DNA from: an uncultured Bacilli bacterium
GTDB lineage: Bacteria; Bacillota_I; Bacilli_A; RF39; UBA660
Direction: 5' to 3'
Length of the DNA stretch: 64,000 bases
Assembly: GCA_934090685.1 (NCBI GenBank)
Contig: CAKOJN010000002.1
Location: 124,001-188,000 of the forward strand
The notes below the pieces were generated by a model, which had not been told where the DNA came from, did no database searches, and saw only the letters and a list, made by a program, of their open reading frames with translations. This document shows, piece by piece, positions 43,340 to 51,891 of the stretch. Positions within the stretch are counted from its first letter, which is position 1; every line of letters begins with the position of its first letter. A program made the translations under genes and the position numbers.

Positions 43340-43816
43340 ATGAAAAAATATTTTAAGATTATAATTTTTACTATATTATTAATTATGGTTGATCAAGTAT
43401 CTAAATTATTAATAACTAATTACTTTGAAGCAGGGGAAAGTTTAACTATTATTAATAATTTTTTTAGGTTTTTTTATATTAAAAATACAGGCGCAGCATT
43501 TGGTTTTCTTATGAATAGTACATTTATACTCATATTAATAACAATTCTCTTACTAATATATTTAATTATTGAACTTAAGAAGAATATTAATAATGGTTTT
43601 ATTTCATTATCTTTGTCATTAATAATTAGTGGTGCTTTAGGTAATTTAATTGATAGAGTATTTAGAGGATATGTAGTAGATTTTATATCATTTATATTAT
43701 CTAATAAAGAAATGGCTGTATTTAATGTCGCAGATACATTTATAACATTTGGAGTAGTAATACTACTTATTTATATATTTAAGGAAGGTAAATATGAAAG
43801 AAGTAATAATAAATAA
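43340..43816 (+). CDS. lspA: Lipoprotein signal peptidase (signal peptidase II)
   Basis: A 158-residue membrane aspartic protease with four helices. Signatures: DQVSKLLI, KNTGAAFGFL, GALGNLIDRVFRGYVVDFI and NVADTFITFGV (catalytic Asp in each of the last two). It cuts lipoprotein signal peptides, for example that of the cyclophilin at 26679. It overlaps the next gene by 23 bases. Confidence 0.96.
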   Translation: MKKYFKIIIFTILLIMVDQVSKLLITNYFEAGESLTIINNFFRFFYIKNTGAAFGFLMNSTFILILITILLLIYLIIELKKNINNGFISLSLSLIISGALGNLIDRVFRGYVVDFISFILSNKEMAVFNVADTFITFGVVILLIYIFKEGKYERSNNK

Positions 43817-44693
43817 TGAAAATGAAGGAAAAAGATTAGATGTATTTTTAACTGAAATGTTAGATGAAAGTAGAAGTTTTATATTAAAAAATATTAAATC
43901 AGGTAATATTTTAGTTAATGATAAATCTATTAAAGGTGGATATTCATTAAGAGAGAATGATAAAATTATAATTAAAGATTTGACTGTTGATACATCTATT
44001 AATAAAGAAGATATACCTCTTGATATATTGTATGAAGATAATGATATAATCGTTGTAAATAAAAAGAGTGGTATGGTAGTTCATCCTGGTAATGGGAACT
44101 ACTCACATACTCTTGTTAATGCTTTAATGGCACATACTGATGATTTATCTGATGAAGGTGGTACTGAAAGATGTGGCATAGTTCATAGAATAGATAAAGA
44201 TACATCTGGAATACTTTTGGTTGCTAAAACAAATAAAGCACATAGAATATTAAGTGAAGGTTTTAAAAACAAAACAATTAAAAGAAAATATATTGCTCTT
44301 GTATATGGTGTTATAGATAATAATTTTGGTAAAATAGTCGCACCAATTGGTAGAAGTAAAACTGATAGAAAAAAGATGGCTGTAACTGATGAGAATAGTA
44401 AAGAAGCAGTAACTAACTTTAAAGTTCTTGAAAGATATAAAAATTCAACATTAGTTGAATTAATATTAGAAACAGGAAGAACACATCAAATAAGAGTGCA
44501 TATGGATTATATTGGACATCCTGTTGTTAATGATCCTATGTATGGTAGAAGAAAAGTAATAAATGATTATGGTCAAATGCTTCATGCACAGTACTTAGGG
44601 TTTAATCATCCAATAACAGGAAAGTTTATGGAGTTTAGTGCTCCTCCTGAAAAAGAATTTATGGATATATTAGAACAATTTAAAAATTTATAA
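43794..44693 (+). CDS. RluD-family 23S rRNA pseudouridine synthase
   Basis: A 299-residue enzyme. An N-terminal S4 domain (residues 1-60, EGKRLDVFLTEML...) is followed by the RluA/RluD catalytic domain with HRIDKDTSGILLVAKT (catalytic Asp) and GRTHQIRVHM. The lspA-rluD order is common in Bacilli. Its end overlaps the convergent tspO gene by 14 bases. Confidence 0.92.
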   Translation: MKEVIINNENEGKRLDVFLTEMLDESRSFILKNIKSGNILVNDKSIKGGYSLRENDKIIIKDLTVDTSINKEDIPLDILYEDNDIIVVNKKSGMVVHPGNGNYSHTLVNALMAHTDDLSDEGGTERCGIVHRIDKDTSGILLVAKTNKAHRILSEGFKNKTIKRKYIALVYGVIDNNFGKIVAPIGRSKTDRKKMAVTDENSKEAVTNFKVLERYKNSTLVELILETGRTHQIRVHMDYIGHPVVNDPMYGRRKVINDYGQMLHAQYLGFNHPITGKFMEFSAPPEKEFMDILEQFKNL

Positions 44694-45147
44694 AATATAT
44701 AGTAGACATTAAAATTAATGCATAAGTACTATAAATAATATAAGGTATCAAATAATAAGAAAACTTTTTTGATATCTTTTTTGTTTCTAAATATAAAAAT
44801 ATAGTAGATAAAGATATAACTATAGTAATAATAAATCCTAAGAATGGACTCATAAGATAAAAGAAAAAGTACATAAATAACTGATTAGCAAAATAATTAG
44901 TAAGTAACATATAGAAATAATCTTTGTTTTTAAATATATCAATTTTCTTTATAACTTTATATATACTAATAGTAATTAAAATATATATTATAAACCAAAC
45001 TATGCTTATAATTTTACCATTTAAAGTAAAGAAAGGTAATTTTAATAAACTATAATAATCATTATTAACTTTAAACAGTAAACCACTAAGTAACCATAAA
45101 AAAAGTATTCCTATAAATAACAATACATCTTTAAATTTTATTTTAAT
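44680..45147 (-). CDS. TspO/MBR family membrane protein (possible AUU start)
   Basis: A TspO-like protein of about 156 residues with five hydrophobic helices. TspO features: LPFFTLNGKIISIVWFIIYILI near the start, then NYFANQLFMYFFFYL (usual NxxWxxxFF motif weakened), then LIPYIIYSTYALILMSTIYF. TspO proteins bind porphyrins and related molecules. The only good Shine-Dalgarno, AGGAGG (45162-45157), is 9 bases before an in-frame ATT at 45147-45145 that gives a TspO-like start IKIKFKDVLLF. The first standard start (TTG at 45123) is 33 bases from it. The start is therefore uncertain. The gene is convergent with the rluD-like gene. Confidence 0.7.
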   Translation of the reverse strand: MKIKFKDVLLFIGILFLWLLSGLLFKVNNDYYSLLKLPFFTLNGKIISIVWFIIYILITISIYKVIKKIDIFKNKDYFYMLLTNYFANQLFMYFFFYLMSPFLGFIITIVISLSTIFLYLETKKISKKFSYYLIPYIIYSTYALILMSTIYFINF

Positions 45148-45215
45148 AAAATCAATCCTCCTCTTTACTAATATTATGATTAATAGTAAAATATTATTAT
45201 TGGAAGGAAGAAGAT

Positions 45216-46352
45216 ATGAATATTAAAATAGATAAAAAAGATGATATTATACTTAAGATATTACATTATTTTATAACTGAAGAAGATTACAAACCTATTA
45301 TAATAAATGGTGTTGATGGTGAAATATGGTTAGAAAATATGCAAAGTGATTTAAAACTTATTAGAATAAATTCTAATTATATACATAATGAAGAACAATT
45401 AAAAAGTGATACTTTTAAAGTAAAAGCAATAATGAAAAGTATTAAAAAAAGTACATTGTCTCTTAAAATGAATATGCTTAATTTATTAATGGATGCAGGA
45501 GAAGCAGTAAAAATAACAGATAATAAAAATATAGAAACTATTAAGGTAGAAAAGATAACTGATTTTAAAAAGAATAAAGTAGTTGAAGAGTTCTTTCCTA
45601 AAGTTAAAGATGCTGTTTTAAATGAAGAAATGGATCCAACTGAATTCTTTAAATTAACTGAAGATATGAATCAAACTACTATTAAAAATGAGAAAAAATT
45701 AGCAAAGATATTTAGTCCTAAAAAACCAGTTATTACTTATATATTGATTGTATTAAATGTTATGATTTTCTTATATACTATGTTATATGATCAAAATGAT
45801 AGATTATTTTATGAACTTGCTAATAACTATGTATATGTTCAAAATGGTGAAATATATAGATTATTTACATCAATGTTTCTGCATGCTGATATAATGCATA
45901 TAGCATTTAATATGTATGCGTTATATTTATTAGGACCTATAGTAGAAAGATACTATGGAAAAACTAAATTTATATTAATTTATTTTATTAGTGGAATATT
46001 AGGTAGTTTATTTTCATGTGTATTTATGAGTTCTAGTACATATGCAATTGGGGCTAGTGGTGCTATATTTGGTTTACTTGGTAGTATTGCTTATTTTACA
46101 TATTATTATAGAGCAACACTTCAAGGACTTTTAAGAAGCCAAATATTGCCAGTTATTTTAATAAATTTAGGATTAGGATTATTTATACCAGGTATTGATG
46201 TTTCTGCTCATATTGGTGGTCTAATAGGTGGTATATTAACATCTATGGCAATAGGAATAGGCGATAAAGGAAGAAAGAATGATCAAATAAATGGTATTGT
46301 AGTAATACTTGCTATGATAGGATTTATGTTATATATGACATTTACAAAATAG
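45216..46352 (+). CDS. Rhomboid family intramembrane serine protease
   Basis: A 378-residue protein. Residues 1-170 form a cytoplasmic domain that is not the catalytic part, and the rhomboid domain follows. Active-site GASGAIFGL carries the Ser, and AHIGGLIGG the His. HADIMHIAFNMYALYLLG is the conserved HxxxN region. Rhomboids cut membrane proteins inside the bilayer. GGAAGG precedes the start. The N-terminal domain places it in the YqgP/GluP group. Confidence 0.93.
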   Translation: MNIKIDKKDDIILKILHYFITEEDYKPIIINGVDGEIWLENMQSDLKLIRINSNYIHNEEQLKSDTFKVKAIMKSIKKSTLSLKMNMLNLLMDAGEAVKITDNKNIETIKVEKITDFKKNKVVEEFFPKVKDAVLNEEMDPTEFFKLTEDMNQTTIKNEKKLAKIFSPKKPVITYILIVLNVMIFLYTMLYDQNDRLFYELANNYVYVQNGEIYRLFTSMFLHADIMHIAFNMYALYLLGPIVERYYGKTKFILIYFISGILGSLFSCVFMSSSTYAIGASGAIFGLLGSIAYFTYYYRATLQGLLRSQILPVILINLGLGLFIPGIDVSAHIGGLIGGILTSMAIGIGDKGRKNDQINGIVVILAMIGFMLYMTFTK

Positions 46353-46373
46353 AGAGTAATCTCTATTTTTTTA
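46349..46373 (+). terminator. Terminator of the rhomboid gene
   Basis: ATAGAGA (46349-46355) pairs with TCTCTAT (46360-46366), then T6. Confidence 0.85.
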
Positions 46374-46374
46374 T

Positions 46375-46432
46375 AGTCAATTAAATGTTAAGCGAGTGTA
46401 AATTGACTAGAAAAACATGATAATGTTATAAT
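46375..46432 (+). promoter_or_regulatory. Pilin promoter block, paralogue of 12664-12723
   Basis: Inverted repeat AGTCAATT (46375-46382) and AATTGACT (46401-46408), the second arm containing the -35 TTGACT. An 18-base spacer and extended TGTTATAAT (TATAAT at 46427-46432) follow. Sequence similarity with the other pilin promoter continues for about 15 bases past the -10. Confidence 0.78.
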
Positions 46433-46474
46433 TTAAGTATATTAAGCATAATAGAAGTAAAGGAGAGAATATTT

Positions 46475-48652
46475 ATGAAAAAGAAGGGTTTCACATTAGT
46501 AGAGTTACTAGCAGTAATAGCAATCTTAGCAATACTAGTAATCATTGCACTTCCAAATGTAATTAAACTATATAATGATGCTAAAAAGAATGCATTTTTA
46601 ACAGAAGTAAAATCATTATATAGTACTGCTAATTCAAAATATATAAGTGAATCATTAAAAGGAAATAAATTAAGTGAAATAAATTCCAATGATTCAAGTA
46701 AATTAGATTTAAATGGTAATGACCTTACATATAAAATTAAATTAAATAGTGATGGAAGTGTAGCGTCAATCGCAGTTAAAAAAGGAAATTATTGTATTGT
46801 TTCAAGTAAAGATTCATCAAAAATAACAAAAAGTGATGTTAGTGAAGACTGTGAATCATTTAATGTACTTGCTAATTGGTATGATGATTGTAAAGATAAA
46901 AATACTTTAAGATGTAAAATATTAAGTGATAATGAAACTTATGATGATAGTGTTAAGAGTAAATATGTTACAAGTAACTCAGGTATAAACTTCAAAGAAC
47001 CATCTAGTGATACAAATGGTAAAGGATTATATTATGCAACTGATTTAAATGCAACTGATGAAAATAATGATGGTCTTTCAAATAGAATATATTACTATAG
47101 AGGAGATATAAATAATAATTATGTTGTTTTAGGAAATAAATGTTATAAAATATTAAGAACAACCGAGAGTGGTAATGTTAAATTAATGTATCATGATAAT
47201 GCCAATGCTGATGGTACATGTAATGAACAAAAAACAAAAGATACTTCACTAGAAACGCGTGGTTATAACTATATGAATGCATTTGATAATACATATGTTG
47301 GTTATATGTATGGGGATGTTAAATTACGACCAATAGATGACATAGGAATAGAATATTTTGCTTTAGCAAAAAATATAGATTTAAGAACTAATGCTAAGTA
47401 TTATTCTGACAATTATATATTTAAAGATGGAAAATATTATTTAAGTGGAAACTATATACAGGGTAAATATAATCAATTGTGTAATAATAACAATTGCAAA
47501 ATAAAAAATTATTATACTTGTAATAGCAACATTAAGGATCAAGGGTGCGATACATTGTATCGAATATTAACATCCACTATGTATAGTCCAGTTGATAGTG
47601 TTATAAATTATTCTGTTTCTTCTAATGAAGAGTATGGTTCATCATTTAAATATGAAAATGGACAATTTGAAATAGATGGAAATATAAAAACAGGAAGTGT
47701 AGGTCCTGATTCTAAACTTTGCAATCCCAATTCGTGTAGTATATTGAACTATTATTTTATCGCTTCTTCAAATTTCTTATTTAAAGTAGTTGGTTATAAT
47801 TCTAATGGTTCTTTGAAGATTGAACGATTAACATATGGAACTACATCGGAAGAAGAGGCACTCTCAAATAAAAATGATAGTACTATAAAGAAAGTGGTTG
47901 ACTCTTGGTATAAAAATAATATAGAAACTAAAGATTTATCTTCTAAAATAGCGGATGAAATATATTGTAATGATAGAAGTCTAGTTAATGAATTGAATAA
48001 AGATAAATTGGATAAAATGCTTAAAGAACAATTAGAAAGTGAAGAAGGAGCTGAGTTTATTGCTGAGTACGCTACTTATGGTTTCACTAGTGAAGAAGAG
48101 TTTGCTAATTTCTATTTAAATTATTCATATGATGAAGTTTCTTTAATGATGTCAGGAATTAATTATAATTCATTTCATTCAGAATATGCTGCTAAATATA
48201 GACTTTTTGGTATAGATGATTTTTTCAAATCTTTAGAAGAGTATATGAATTATGTTAGTAAGCCATCTTATAAATGTAAAAATAAAACTGATAGGTTTAC
48301 AACTTCATCGCTTGGGAATGGTAAGTTAAAATATCCAGTTGCATTATTAACTGCAGATGAAATTAATTATGCTGGTCTCGCGGGAGAGAAAGAAGGAAAA
48401 AGTTTTGTTAATAACACTCTTGATAATTCTTGGACGATGACTCCAAATTTCTATAATCATGAGATGGGATCTGGGGCACATAATATGGTAATGACCAAAA
48501 AAGGAAAAATTGGATCAGGAGCAGTAGTAATCTCTTTAACAGGTGACTTAGGCGATTCAAATAGTATTGTAATTCCAGTACTTGCCTTAAAATCCGATAC
48601 TGAAATAACAAAAGGAAATGGAACTTTAACTAATCCGTATGTAATAAAATAG
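46475..48652 (+). CDS. Large type IV prepilin-like protein with YYRG...NPY module
   Basis: A 725-residue protein starting MKKKGFTLVELLAVIAILA (cleavage expected Gly5-Phe6, Glu at +5). The first 50 residues are nearly the same as in the pilin at 12766. The head from about residue 140 holds one enlarged module: YYYRGDINNNYVVLGNKCY, KLMYHD, FDNTYVGYMYGD, WYKNN, YCNDRS, GNGKLKYPVALLTADE, SWTMTP, TNPYVI. Several short Cys pairs (CNNNNC, CNPNSC) may form disulfides. AAAGGAG before the ATG. Own promoter and terminator. Confidence 0.83.
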   Translation: MKKKGFTLVELLAVIAILAILVIIALPNVIKLYNDAKKNAFLTEVKSLYSTANSKYISESLKGNKLSEINSNDSSKLDLNGNDLTYKIKLNSDGSVASIAVKKGNYCIVSSKDSSKITKSDVSEDCESFNVLANWYDDCKDKNTLRCKILSDNETYDDSVKSKYVTSNSGINFKEPSSDTNGKGLYYATDLNATDENNDGLSNRIYYYRGDINNNYVVLGNKCYKILRTTESGNVKLMYHDNANADGTCNEQKTKDTSLETRGYNYMNAFDNTYVGYMYGDVKLRPIDDIGIEYFALAKNIDLRTNAKYYSDNYIFKDGKYYLSGNYIQGKYNQLCNNNNCKIKNYYTCNSNIKDQGCDTLYRILTSTMYSPVDSVINYSVSSNEEYGSSFKYENGQFEIDGNIKTGSVGPDSKLCNPNSCSILNYYFIASSNFLFKVVGYNSNGSLKIERLTYGTTSEEEALSNKNDSTIKKVVDSWYKNNIETKDLSSKIADEIYCNDRSLVNELNKDKLDKMLKEQLESEEGAEFIAEYATYGFTSEEEFANFYLNYSYDEVSLMMSGINYNSFHSEYAAKYRLFGIDDFFKSLEEYMNYVSKPSYKCKNKTDRFTTSSLGNGKLKYPVALLTADEINYAGLAGEKEGKSFVNNTLDNSWTMTPNFYNHEMGSGAHNMVMTKKGKIGSGAVVISLTGDLGDSNSIVIPVLALKSDTEITKGNGTLTNPYVIK

Positions 48653-48672
48653 TGATTATTTCACTATTTTTG
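48647..48672 (+). terminator. Terminator of the pilin gene
   Basis: AATAGTGA (48648-48655) pairs with TCACTATT (48661-48668), then T-rich. Confidence 0.85.
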
Positions 48673-48675
48673 TTT

Positions 48676-48699
48676 ATAAAAAAAGAGCAATTTGCTCTT
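48676..48699 (-). terminator. Terminator of lexA
   Basis: On the minus strand the palindrome AAGAGCAAATTGCTCTT (48699-48683) is followed by a T run. Confidence 0.8.
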
Positions 48700-48701
48700 A
48701 A

Positions 48702-49319
48702 TTATATTTTTCTATAAAGACCTATTGCTTTACCTAAAATAGTTACATTATTTAATATAATTGGTTCTAAATAATCATTTTCTGGTTGTAGTCTTATGTG
48801 ATCAGATTCCTTAAAGAATCTTTTTAATGTTACTTCATTTTCATCAGTCATTGCGACTACTATTTCACCATTATTAGCTGTGTTACTTCTTTTAACTATA
48901 ACGATATCTCCATCATATATACCTATATTAATCATACTGTCTCCATTAACTTCAAGTGTAAATACTTCTGTTTTAAGTGGTATTAACTCTTTTGGTAATG
49001 AGAAAAATTCATTTGGCCTTTCTATTGCTTCGATAGGGTTACCTGCGGCTACTTTACCAAGAAGAGGTACATTAATAACATTATCACTTTTTTTATCATA
49101 TTCATTTGGAACATTTAACTCAATTGTTCTTGACTTACTACCTGTTTGATTAATATATCCTTTTGTAGTTAAATTCTTTAAATGAACAAACATAGTAGCA
49201 GTACTACTAAGATTGCATAATGAACATAATTCTCTTATACTTGGAGAGTATCCATTATCAGCAATAAACTTTTTAATAGTAGTTAAAATTTGTTCTTGTT
49301 TGCTAGTAAGTTTTTCCAT
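48702..49319 (-). CDS. lexA: SOS repressor LexA
   Basis: A 205-residue repressor. N-terminal winged HTH (MEKLTSKQEQILTTIKKFI, then GYSPSIRELCSLCNLSSTATMFVHLKNL). The self-cleavage site Ala-Gly is in KVAAGNPIEA. The serine is in GDSMI and the lysine in VTLKRFF. Start chosen at 49319 because AAGGA (49334-49330) is then correctly spaced; the GTG at 49328 is too close. A palindromic operator lies just upstream. Confidence 0.96.
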   Translation of the reverse strand: MEKLTSKQEQILTTIKKFIADNGYSPSIRELCSLCNLSSTATMFVHLKNLTTKGYINQTGSKSRTIELNVPNEYDKKSDNVINVPLLGKVAAGNPIEAIERPNEFFSLPKELIPLKTEVFTLEVNGDSMINIGIYDGDIVIVKRSNTANNGEIVVAMTDENEVTLKRFFKESDHIRLQPENDYLEPIILNNVTILGKAIGLYRKI

Positions 49320-49349
49320 ATTAATCACATCCTTAAATAAATGATATCA

Positions 49350-49367
49350 TACAAACAAATGCTTGTA
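49350..49367 (-). promoter_or_regulatory. LexA box upstream of lexA
   Basis: TACAAACAAATGCTTGTA is an 18-base imperfect palindrome. Its core matches the Bacillus LexA box (CGAACATATGTTCG) at 10 of 14 positions. It abuts a -10-like TATGAT (49351-49346) of lexA. The divergent trpS promoter lies about 35 bases further. Confidence 0.6.
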
Positions 49368-49374
49368 AATGTTT

Positions 49375-49406
49375 TTGATGATTTTTTATATTTTTTGTTG
49401 TATAAT
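49375..49406 (+). promoter_or_regulatory. trpS promoter
   Basis: TATAAT at 49401-49406 preceded by TG. The possible -35 TTGATG (49375-49380) gives a long 20-base spacer, so the -35 is uncertain. Confidence 0.5.
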
Positions 49407-49427
49407 TATTTGTAAGGAGATGAAATA

Positions 49428-50411
49428 ATGAAAAAGATGTTAACAGGTCTTCAACCAACTGGAGTAATTACTCTTGGAAATTATATTGGTTCTGTAAGAC
49501 AAATGGTAGAAAACCAAGATAAGTATGATTCATATCTATTTGTAGCTGATATGCATGCGATTACTGTTCCTCAAGATAGTAAAGAACTTCACAGTAGAAT
49601 TAGAAGTTTACTTGCTCTTTATTTAGCATGTGGAATAGATCCTAAAAAGAATAAGATATTCATCCAATCAGAAAATGAATATCATGCGAATGTTTCATGG
49701 CTCCTTGAATGTAATACATACTATGGAGAGTTATCTCGTATGACTCAATTTAAAGATAAAAGTCTAAAGAATGTTAATTTTACAAGTGGTTTACTTACAT
49801 ATCCAGTTTTAATGGCTGCGGATATATTAATTTATGATATAGATTATGTTCCGGTAGGAAAGGATCAAAAGCAACATGTAGAGCTTGCAAGAGATATCGC
49901 AGAGAGATTTAATAAAAAATATGGTCAAACATTTAATATACCAACTGCGATGATTCCTGAAAATGTTAAATTAATAATGGATCTTGTAGATCCAACAAAG
50001 AAAATGAGTAAATCAGCAGATAATAAGAAAGGTTCTATATTCTTACTTGATGATGTAGAATTAACAAGAAAGAAAATAATGGGAGCAACTACTGATAGTG
50101 AAATGATAATCAAATATGATATGGAAAATAAACCAGGTATTTCTAATTTGATTAATATTTATACTAGTTTAAATGGTAAATCAATTTCTGAAGTAGAACA
50201 AGAATTTGAAGGCAAAAACTATGGTGAATTTAAAAAATGTGTTGCTGACTTAGTGGTTACAAAAATACTAGAAATTCAAGAAAAATATAACAAATATATT
50301 AATAGTGAAGAAATAGATAAGATATTAGATGAAGGACGTGACTTCACAAGAAAAATAGCTGCAGAAAAATTTAAAGATATGAAACATAAAATAGGATTAG
50401 GAAGAGACTAA
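49428..50411 (+). CDS. trpS: Tryptophanyl-tRNA synthetase
   Basis: A 327-residue class I synthetase. HIGH-type motif in LQPTGVITLGNYIG (TLGNYIG), KMSKS motif in DPTKKMSKSADN, plus the DMHAITVPQD and PVGKDQKQHVELARDIA segments of TrpRS. AAGGAG before the start. No T-box is seen upstream; the leader is only about 20 bases. Confidence 0.97.
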   Translation: MKKMLTGLQPTGVITLGNYIGSVRQMVENQDKYDSYLFVADMHAITVPQDSKELHSRIRSLLALYLACGIDPKKNKIFIQSENEYHANVSWLLECNTYYGELSRMTQFKDKSLKNVNFTSGLLTYPVLMAADILIYDIDYVPVGKDQKQHVELARDIAERFNKKYGQTFNIPTAMIPENVKLIMDLVDPTKKMSKSADNKKGSIFLLDDVELTRKKIMGATTDSEMIIKYDMENKPGISNLINIYTSLNGKSISEVEQEFEGKNYGEFKKCVADLVVTKILEIQEKYNKYINSEEIDKILDEGRDFTRKIAAEKFKDMKHKIGLGRD

Positions 50412-50420
50412 TCCTTTTAT
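50393..50420 (+). terminator. Terminator of trpS
   Basis: AGGATTAG (50393-50400) pairs with CTAATCCT (50408-50415), then T4. Confidence 0.85.
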
Positions 50421-50469
50421 ATTGATAAAAATATATTTGTGTGTTAATATCAAATTAGAGGTGTTATGT

Positions 50470-50595
50470 ATGAATATTTTAATGAATAATCCAATGACTG
50501 GAGATAATATTATGGCAAGTATTGCTGTATTATTACTTGCTTTAATAGTGATAATTACTTGTTTATTAATGATTGTCAAAAGAAAGAAAAAATAA
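50470..50595 (+). CDS. 41-residue membrane peptide resembling a stand-alone sortase sorting signal
   Basis: A short frame MNILMNNPMTGDNIMASIAV... that continues with a strongly hydrophobic helix and ends VKRKKK. The order NPMTG, then hydrophobic stretch, then positive tail is exactly that of a C-terminal wall-sorting signal (NPxTG type), but there is no signal peptide or mature domain before it. GAGGTG (50458-50463) is well spaced. It could be a real small membrane protein, or the last piece of a lost surface protein. Confidence 0.5.
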   Translation: MNILMNNPMTGDNIMASIAVLLLALIVIITCLLMIVKRKKK

Positions 50596-50599
50596 TTTA

Positions 50600-50760
50600 A
50601 TTCAAAAGTGAAGTGGTAAACTAAAAGTAGACACAAATAAAAAAGTGTTTACTTTTAATTTTGAAAGTAACATTAAATGAACAAGAAATGATTCTATGTT
50701 TTTAAAAGATGTAAGATATTTGATAAGGAAAATATGTTAAGTATTAGAAAGAAATATAAA
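50600..50760 (+). pseudogene. Possible decayed insertion sequence end with transposase start remnant
   Basis: GTAGACAC (50628-50635) and GTGTTTAC (50645-50652) form a short inverted pair near AAAGTAGACAC, a sequence typical of some IS ends. Just after it, a frame reads KVTLNEQEMIL, resembling the start of an IS3-type OrfA, and then meets stops. No intact transposase exists in the window. No other gene is seen between 50596 and 50844. Confidence 0.3.
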
Positions 50761-50787
50761 AAATTTCAACTTATCAAAACTAATCAA

Positions 50788-50817
50788 TTTACTACTCAGT
50801 ATTATACGTGATATAAT
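50788..50817 (+). promoter_or_regulatory. Promoter of the RNA methyltransferase gene
   Basis: TTTACT (50788-50793), 18-base spacer, TATAAT (50812-50817). Confidence 0.6.
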
Positions 50818-50844
50818 AAAAACCAAGAAAGAAAAGGGATTGCA

Positions 50845-51867
50845 ATGAAATATTTATGCACATTTGGCAGTGGTTGGGATAAAGCAATAAAAAAAGTATT
50901 TAAAAAAGAGTTTACAAATTATTATATTGAATTTATTAGTGATGGAATAATTATTTTTAATACAACAGAATTAATAGATACGAAAAAGATGTTTTTTTTC
51001 AATAACGTCTATTTACTATTAAAAAATAAAAAGGTTAACACAATTGATTATGATAAATGTGTTAACGAAATCATAAATGGATTAAAGATAAATTATGACG
51101 ATATTAGGAAAAACGTGAGTAATATCAATAATAAGAGTTTTAAGTTTATAAGTATAGATGGTAATCAACCTTGCAAATTAAATTATAGAAATTTAAGTAA
51201 ATTAGAAATGGAAATACAAAAAAATCTAAATCTTAAAGTATCAAAAAACAAAAAACACGACTTGGATTTTGTCTTCTTAAGAAGAAATGATGGTAACATG
51301 TATTTACTATTGAAGTTATCATATAATCGAACAACAGAAAAAGATCTAGAAAAGGGATCCCTAAGACCAGAGGTGTCATATTTATTATCTTCCTTAGCAA
51401 ACATAAAAGAAAATGATATAATATTGGATCCTTTTACAGGAAGTGGAGCAATTCCAAAAGAAATAATAAAACACTTCAAATACAATATGCTCTTCGCATC
51501 TGAACTTGACGAGGAAAAGTATAATAAATTAAAGAAAAAATTCAAAGGTAATAACAAAAAATTTTACATAAAAAATTTTAATGCATTAAATATGAACTTT
51601 TTTGAAGATAATTTTATTGATACTATTGTTACAGATCCACCATGGAATGTTTATGAACACAAAGAAGAAGATTATACGGAATTTTACTTAAAGATGTTGC
51701 AAGAAATGAAACGCATCGTAAAACCAAATGGAAGACTTATTATTTTGATGGGAAATGAATATGACTTTGAAAAAGCATTATCTAAAATAAATTTGGAATT
51801 GAATGACAAATTTTCTGTTTTAATAAATGGTAAGAAGGCAAAAGTATATATTTTAACAGTTAAATAA
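50845..51867 (+). CDS. THUMP/UPF0020-type SAM-dependent RNA methyltransferase
   Basis: A 340-residue protein. The first 150 residues form a divergent domain in the place of a THUMP domain. The C-terminal class I methyltransferase has DPFTGSGAIPKE (motif I), ASELDEEK (motif II) and TDPPWNVYE (motif IV, NPPY/DPPW type for base N-methylation). The layout resembles the Trm-G10/Trm14/RlmL group acting on tRNA or rRNA guanine N2; the target is unknown. It lies next to an IS remnant, so recent arrival is possible. AAGGG before the ATG. Confidence 0.78.
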   Translation: MKYLCTFGSGWDKAIKKVFKKEFTNYYIEFISDGIIIFNTTELIDTKKMFFFNNVYLLLKNKKVNTIDYDKCVNEIINGLKINYDDIRKNVSNINNKSFKFISIDGNQPCKLNYRNLSKLEMEIQKNLNLKVSKNKKHDLDFVFLRRNDGNMYLLLKLSYNRTTEKDLEKGSLRPEVSYLLSSLANIKENDIILDPFTGSGAIPKEIIKHFKYNMLFASELDEEKYNKLKKKFKGNNKKFYIKNFNALNMNFFEDNFIDTIVTDPPWNVYEHKEEDYTEFYLKMLQEMKRIVKPNGRLIILMGNEYDFEKALSKINLELNDKFSVLINGKKAKVYILTVK

Positions 51868-51891
51868 ATGCAATATTAAAACATATGTAGT

